Source: Drosophila persimilis
Lineage: Eukaryota > Arthropoda > Insecta > Diptera > Drosophilidae
NCBI RefSeq assembly: GCF_003286085.1
Contig: NW_020825350.1
Coordinates: 806,001 to 870,000 of the forward strand
Length of the DNA stretch: 64,000 bases
Reading direction: 5' to 3'
Made by a program: the position numbers and the translations under genes. This document shows positions 59,598-64,000 of the stretch, piece by piece. Under the pieces are notes generated by a model. It was not told the origin of the DNA, searched no databases, and was given only the letters and a program-made list of their open reading frames with translations. The first letter of the stretch is position 1. Each line of letters begins with the position of its first letter.

Positions 59598-62500
59598 TTA
59601 GACCGCAATCTGACCAAGTGCTGTGGCATTGATTGGCAGGGGAGGTCGGGCTGGCGCCGGCATGTTGGTGGGGTTCCAGAACAGATAGCTGCGATCGATA
59701 GTCAGCTTGGGCTTCTTGAACTGCGGCAGCAGTAGGTGGTCGAAGATCGTCTTGGTTGTGACACATATGACGTTCTGGCCCTTCCAATATTTGATCATCT
59801 TCATGGACTGCAGCGTGTAGATGATGTCGTCGTGGGTAATGCCGCTCACCTCACTCAGCTCCTTGATGGTGGTCTGCTCCAGCGAAACGCGGTTCCGCAT
59901 CAGCTCCAATAGCGTATAGGCCCAGTAGCTGCGGTAACTGAGTCGACCGAGGTCCGACAGCGGCTTCTCTGGGCTTCCAATGACGCCCTCCCTGCGGGAC
60001 AGCTCGTAGCTGAAGGCGATCAACAGCTTGCCGAAGCCTTTGCGCTGATGCGGCGGCAGGACTAAAATGCATGCCACGTTGTTGTTGTCTGGGGATTTTT
60101 TCTCCTTGGAGAAATAGCCAACAATATGGCTGCCTTCCCTGTCCACCTCGCACAGAATGTAGAAGAAGAACGGATCCATATCAAAGTACAGCACCTTGTG
60201 GTCGAGAAAGAGCTTGGCCATCAGGCAGAGCAGCTGACAGTAGAGGGGCTCCTCCTTGCCGTTCACCTCAAAAATGGAGATGTTGCCCTTGCGGTAGATC
60301 TCGCGACCCGGCGGATGCCGCTTGCGGCACACATACGTATGGTAGCTGTAGCTCTTCCGCATCCGCATATACTTCAGGCAGTACTCGCACACGTACAGCG
60401 TGCGCGCCTTGCCGTAGTCGCCGGGAAAGGGGCTGAAGTACCAGGTGTCGATCTCGTAGTTGCCGAACTGAAGCTTGTCGATGTACTTGATCTTCGTGAT
60501 GGACTCGTGCTCCTTCTCGAGGGCCGCCTGCGAGGCGGTCAGCTCCGCATGGCTCTTCTGCACGTGGTTGATCTCGTCGTAACGCCGCTTCTGGTAGCGC
60601 GTCATCTTCCGGTCACTGTAATCGTAGCGAGTATTCTCGCACGCCGACAGATAGTAGTCCTTGTTGCCCTCGCGCAGGGCTCGTTCCTTTTCCAGCTCGC
60701 GCTGTTGCTGTTGCTGCTGCAATAAAATCTGTTGTTGCTGCGCGAGAAGCGCCTGCTGCTGCAGCATCTCTCTACTGGTTCCCGGCTGATCGCTGTCCAA
60801 TTGGAGGAGGCTGCTGGCGGTTTCTGTGATGCCTCCCAAGTCATCGGCGTTGTCCGAGATGCGGTGGCGACCAACCCACTCGTCCAGGCGGCGATTGAGG
60901 CCCACATAGTGCACGTAGTACTCGTTGGGCATCAGGACGTTCGCGGTGATGCGCGACTGGAGCACACGGCCGGCATGGACGGTGCCGTCTTCGCGCCGAA
61001 TGTAGTACACCTTCTCGGAATCCTCGTTGACCACGATCCCATCGCCTAGATCACCCGACCCGGCCATTATCTCTGTCTCCGTCTCCGTCCCAGCCGAGTT
61101 GCTGTCATTCTCAATCAGGATGTAGTCATCATCCTCGTCCTCAGATTCGTTCTCGCTGCTGCTGCCGTCGCTGCTGCTACTCTCCTCAGCGTCGCTTATC
61201 TCATCATCATCCGAAATGTTCTCCATTTCCGCACCGAGCACAGTGCGCATGGGCCCTGGCGGTGGCATACGCCGTCGATCGCCCGACGGTGGTCTGTGTT
61301 TAATTTTATAGGAATCAATCAGCTGACGCGCCGGTACCCTCGGGGGCGGATACTTATCCTTGTCTTGCTCCGACTGCGCCTGGGGCGGAAATGCAAGCGG
61401 CTGGCGCGGGTACACAAACTGCTGATCCAGCGGCAGCTGGGTGCGCTGTTGTGCTGGATAGTCAAGCGGCTGGCGAGGATAGACGAACTGCTGGTTATCC
61501 TGCACCGATTGGACGCCGGCGCGCTGCTGGGACTGGTAGTCAAGCGGCTGGCGCGGATATATAAACTGGTGGCGTGTACTCTCCTGCTCCGGCTGCTGCT
61601 CGGCGCGCGGGGATATATAGTGATCTGGGATATAAGGAGGGAGATTAATATTATCACCGCAATCCTTGGCTGGCAGGCCGGGCATTGCCACCGCTCCATC
61701 ATAGTCATCGGGATCAAGCTCGGGCTCGGAATCGACCGGCCGCCGAGGCGGAGGCGGGGGCATATGGTGCTGGATATTCGGCATTGGATAACGCAAAAGA
61801 TTCACCCGCGGGGCGGGAATAGTCACCACCTCGGTGATAATTGGTTTGGTCGGAGCGTCAGGATCCATCCTAGGGTAGCTAATGGTTGGGGGCAGATCCT
61901 CCACATAGATGACAGTGTCCACGGAAGCATCGTCTTTGGTTGAATCGTCGTAATCATCAGAGTGCGAGCTGCTGTCGCTACCGGACGAGGTCGAGCTGCT
62001 GCTACTGCTGTCCTCCGTCACGGGGCTGTTCTCGTAGTGGGGCTTTTCCCGCTTAGCTGGCGGCTCTCCATCCTCGTCGGCTTCCAGTGCGGTATTGACA
62101 CAACTCATGTCAATGGACTGATCCGGCTCCGCGCCCTCCGAGGCTGGCTGATCAACAATCTCCAAGGCATTCACATCGGCTTCCTCGTGAGCCGCCGTAC
62201 TTTTTTCTTCAGAATCAACTTCAACCATATAGCAGTCGGTCGTGACATCCAAATACCGCGATTGTTCCTCGTATTGCGGTGGGCGCGGGGGATCCTCGTA
62301 TGGTGCTACCTCGTAGGGCGAAGATTCTTCGTATTGAACCCAATCGCCACGCGGATGTTCATCGTAGCGCGTGTGTGCCTCGTCTAGCTGGTGTTCCTCG
62401 TCGCGTGAGTGCACGTCTGTCTGCGAGTGTTCCTGGCCCCCCAAGTGTTCCCCGTCGCGCGAGGTCTCCTCAACCTCAACGGGCAAGTGTTCCTCGTAGC

Positions 62501-63170
62501 ACGACTGCTCTTCGTCGCGCAAGAGCCCTTCGTCACCGGAGTTTTCCTCGTTGCGCGAGTGCTCTTGGTTCGTTGAGGGTTCCTCGTCTCGCGAAAGTTC
62601 CTCGTGGGGCAAGTTTTGCTTATGGTGGGAGTGTTCCTCAACAAGCGAGTGCTCCTCTTCGTGCGAGTTCTCCTCCTCGCGGGAGTGTTCCTCCTCGTGC
62701 GAGTGTTCCTCCTCGTGCGAGTGCTCCTCCTCGTGCGAGTGCTCCTCCTCATGCGAGTGCTCCTCCTCGTGCGAGTGCTCCTCCTCGTGCGAATTCTCCT
62801 CCTCGTGCGAGTTCTCCTCCCCTCGGGAGTGTTCTTCCTCGTGCGAGTTCTCCTCCTCGCGGGAGAGTTCCTGCTCCTCCTCCCGTGGGTGCTCCTGGTG
62901 ATCCACGCGCAAGTGCTCCTGCGCCTCCTCGCGCGAGGTTTCGTGGTCCTCGTCACGCGACCTATCCTCCTCGAAGGAGCGCTCCTCGTCGCGTGAGTAG
63001 TCTTGGTCGCGTGAGTTTTCCTCGTCGCGCGATCCTTTTTTTCCGCGCAATTGTTCCTCTTCGTGGGGGCGTTCTTCGTTGCGCGAGAACGCTTCCTCGC
63101 GCGAGAACTCTTCCTCGCGCGAATGTTCCACCTCCTCCTCGGACATCTTACCACAATAACTTTCGCTCAT
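59598..63170 (-). CDS. mof: MOF, MYST-family H4K16 acetyltransferase
   Basis: Ortholog of males absent on the first, the histone H4 Lys16 acetyltransferase of the MSL (male X dosage compensation) and NSL complexes. A single frame of 1,190 aa. Order: residues about 10-275, a degenerate acidic hexapeptide repeat; 275-530, acidic and Ser-rich disordered text; about 530-600, three or four copies of a 'YPRQPLDY' repeat; about 705-780, the chromobarrel ('[13 protein letters not shown]', '[20 protein letters not shown]'). Then come a Gln-rich stretch at about 800-825 and, from about 885, the MYST domain. The MYST domain has a C2HC finger ('[11 protein letters not shown]', about 928-950), the autoacetylated-Lys region '[12 protein letters not shown]', the acetyl-CoA loop 'QRKGFGKLL' (about 1040) and the catalytic-Glu region '[10 protein letters not shown]' (about 1067). 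All key residues are present. D. melanogaster MOF is about 827 aa, so the N-terminus is greatly expanded. Met9 (MSEEEVEHS) is an alternative start resembling the melanogaster N-terminus. Confidence 0.96.
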   Translation of the reverse strand: MSESYCGKMSEEEVEHSREEEFSREEAFSRNEERPHEEEQLRGKKGSRDEENSRDQDYSRDEERSFEEDRSRDEDHETSREEAQEHLRVDHQEHPREEEQELSREEENSHEEEHSRGEENSHEEENSHEEEHSHEEEHSHEEEHSHEEEHSHEEEHSHEEEHSREEENSHEEEHSLVEEHSHHKQNLPHEELSRDEEPSTNQEHSRNEENSGDEGLLRDEEQSCYEEHLPVEVEETSRDGEHLGGQEHSQTDVHSRDEEHQLDEAHTRYDEHPRGDWVQYEESSPYEVAPYEDPPRPPQYEEQSRYLDVTTDCYMVEVDSEEKSTAAHEEADVNALEIVDQPASEGAEPDQSIDMSCVNTALEADEDGEPPAKREKPHYENSPVTEDSSSSSSTSSGSDSSSHSDDYDDSTKDDASVDTVIYVEDLPPTISYPRMDPDAPTKPIITEVVTIPAPRVNLLRYPMPNIQHHMPPPPPRRPVDSEPELDPDDYDGAVAMPGLPAKDCGDNINLPPYIPDHYISPRAEQQPEQESTRHQFIYPRQPLDYQSQQRAGVQSVQDNQQFVYPRQPLDYPAQQRTQLPLDQQFVYPRQPLAFPPQAQSEQDKDKYPPPRVPARQLIDSYKIKHRPPSGDRRRMPPPGPMRTVLGAEMENISDDDEISDAEESSSSDGSSSENESEDEDDDYILIENDSNSAGTETETEIMAGSGDLGDGIVVNEDSEKVYYIRREDGTVHAGRVLQSRITANVLMPNEYYVHYVGLNRRLDEWVGRHRISDNADDLGGITETASSLLQLDSDQPGTSREMLQQQALLAQQQQILLQQQQQQRELEKERALREGNKDYYLSACENTRYDYSDRKMTRYQKRRYDEINHVQKSHAELTASQAALEKEHESITKIKYIDKLQFGNYEIDTWYFSPFPGDYGKARTLYVCEYCLKYMRMRKSYSYHTYVCRKRHPPGREIYRKGNISIFEVNGKEEPLYCQLLCLMAKLFLDHKVLYFDMDPFFFYILCEVDREGSHIVGYFSKEKKSPDNNNVACILVLPPHQRKGFGKLLIAFSYELSRREGVIGSPEKPLSDLGRLSYRSYWAYTLLELMRNRVSLEQTTIKELSEVSGITHDDIIYTLQSMKMIKYWKGQNVICVTTKTIFDHLLLPQFKKPKLTIDRSYLFWNPTNMPAPARPPLPINATALGQIAV
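62680..62840 (-). repeat. 18-bp coding minisatellite in mof N-terminus
   Basis: About eight near-exact copies of an 18-bp unit encoding HSHEEE lie here (residues about 110-162), the freshest part of a longer degenerate hexapeptide array. Unit identity is much higher than in the flanking units, which suggests recent expansion by slippage or unequal exchange. Confidence 0.85.
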
Positions 63171-64000
63171 TCGCTATCGACAGTCTGTTTTTCCAATTTC
63201 AATTCGTCAAAGAAAAAAATGCTTCGTTTCTAGATGCCAAACAGCAGGGTAAAATATTAGAGGTCTATCGTTTTTCTAGTTCTTTCGATTTTTCCTCCCC
63301 TTCTAGGTCACACACCATGCAACTTCATGGAGATGCGCTCTTTTTATCGATGATACCGGTATCGTATACGTTAAAGCCTAGAACCACTAGTATATACTGT
63401 ACATACATACTGTATGGTTAGTGCTAGTACTCAGATCAGCAGAATTTTCCCTCGACCGTGTCAGGGATGATATTCGTATGAAAACGATAAAAATGAGTGC
63501 CTGTATTTCATTCGAAAGAACATTTTTCAGCAAGCGTTTTGCAGACGAGTACTCAGATCAGATATGCCGATTAATATTGGAAAGGAAACCGATTAATACT
63601 GGAAAAACAAAGATGGTATATCGTGGGCACGAGCGGATTATAGACATATTCCATCATTCGCCGACAGCGAGAAAGTGCTAGAAAAATGAAATAATGAAGA
63701 CAAATTTAATCTCATTAAGGCAAGCACGAAATTACGAAATATTGCGAGCCTTTCTCGGTACATTGCCAGCCTCCACCGGCACAACGCCCATAAATAATAC
63801 ATTCCCGCTTGCTTTTATACAAAATTTGAACTTTCAACTGATTTTATTTGTCAAAGCACACAGCACAGTAACCGTAGGTCATGCACACCTGGGCACACTC
63901 CCGCAGAAAAATATATGGCATTTTCTGAATTCCATCCGCGAGGCGCGCAAGATATTAAATGGGGAAACAACAGTGTGATATCTGTGGCAAAAAAAGCGAA
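63171..64000. other. mof promoter region and unresolved sequence
   Basis: Upstream of mof are 'tatcga'-type motifs (63173-63181 and 63345-63365) compatible with a DREF-type promoter. From 63478 to 63681 and 63694 to 63978 there are open plus-strand frames with ATG starts but no recognised family. They may belong to the next gene or be chance. Confidence 0.35.

Noticed and set aside
60126..60725. 199-codon plus-strand frame opposite the MYST domain
   Set aside because: It is antisense to a conserved enzyme domain with strong codon bias, so its openness is a by-product.
62279..63421. Long plus-strand frames (up to 380 codons) opposite the mof N-terminus
   Set aside because: They are antisense shadows of the GAG/GAA-rich hexapeptide repeat; the repeat length is a multiple of three, so all frames stay open.
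1..64000. CRISPR arrays, operons or bacterial-type features
   Set aside because: The window is clearly an animal genome; no repeat-spacer arrays were seen.

Overview
This window is eukaryotic and almost certainly Drosophila. It encodes a clear ortholog of the dosage-compensation acetyltransferase MOF and, just beyond it on the same strand, the GPI-transamidase subunit GPAA1. It also has many DINE-1-like Helitron copies, short GT-AG introns, and TATCGATA-type promoter motifs. mof and CG3033 (GPAA1) are, as I recall, X-linked in D. melanogaster, so the window is probably Muller element A (X). The MOF protein differs from the melanogaster one, so this is another species. An obscura-group species is plausible from the repeats but not proven.

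Positions 1 to about 28,500 hold no gene I can support. They contain AT-rich intergenic or intronic DNA, simple repeats, DINE-1-like fragments, two decayed non-LTR retrotransposons (3.2-3.6 kb and 26.6-27.2 kb) and a 1,204-bp Transib-type (RAG1-related) DNA transposon at 19,652-20,855 with an exact 5-bp target duplication. Positions 28.5 to 36 kb carry an intronless Bax inhibitor-1 paralog, a UDP-glycosyltransferase pseudogene and a possible two-exon secreted protein gene.

Positions 36.6 to 47.6 kb form a large inverted repeat: arms of about 4.65 and 4.72 kb around a 1.6-kb spacer. Each arm carries an intact, nearly identical 353-codon gene of unknown family, a DINE-1 copy, and an upstream 215-codon frame interrupted by three TAG codons. 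The spacer has a possible two-exon small gene. This palindrome is the most unusual structure in the window.

Positions 48 to 56 kb hold an unrecognised 356-aa gene, a six-exon DUF4806-like gene, a Tc1/mariner-like MITE with a DINE-1 nested in it, and a Ty3/gypsy pol remnant. Positions 56 to 63.2 kb are the conserved block, all on the minus strand: GPAA1 (five exons), a possible small ORF, and mof. The mof protein is 1,190 aa, against about 827 aa in D. melanogaster, with a long acidic hexapeptide-repeat N-terminus. Gene models with introns were built by eye from GT/AG sites and reading-frame phase, and none has been checked against transcripts.
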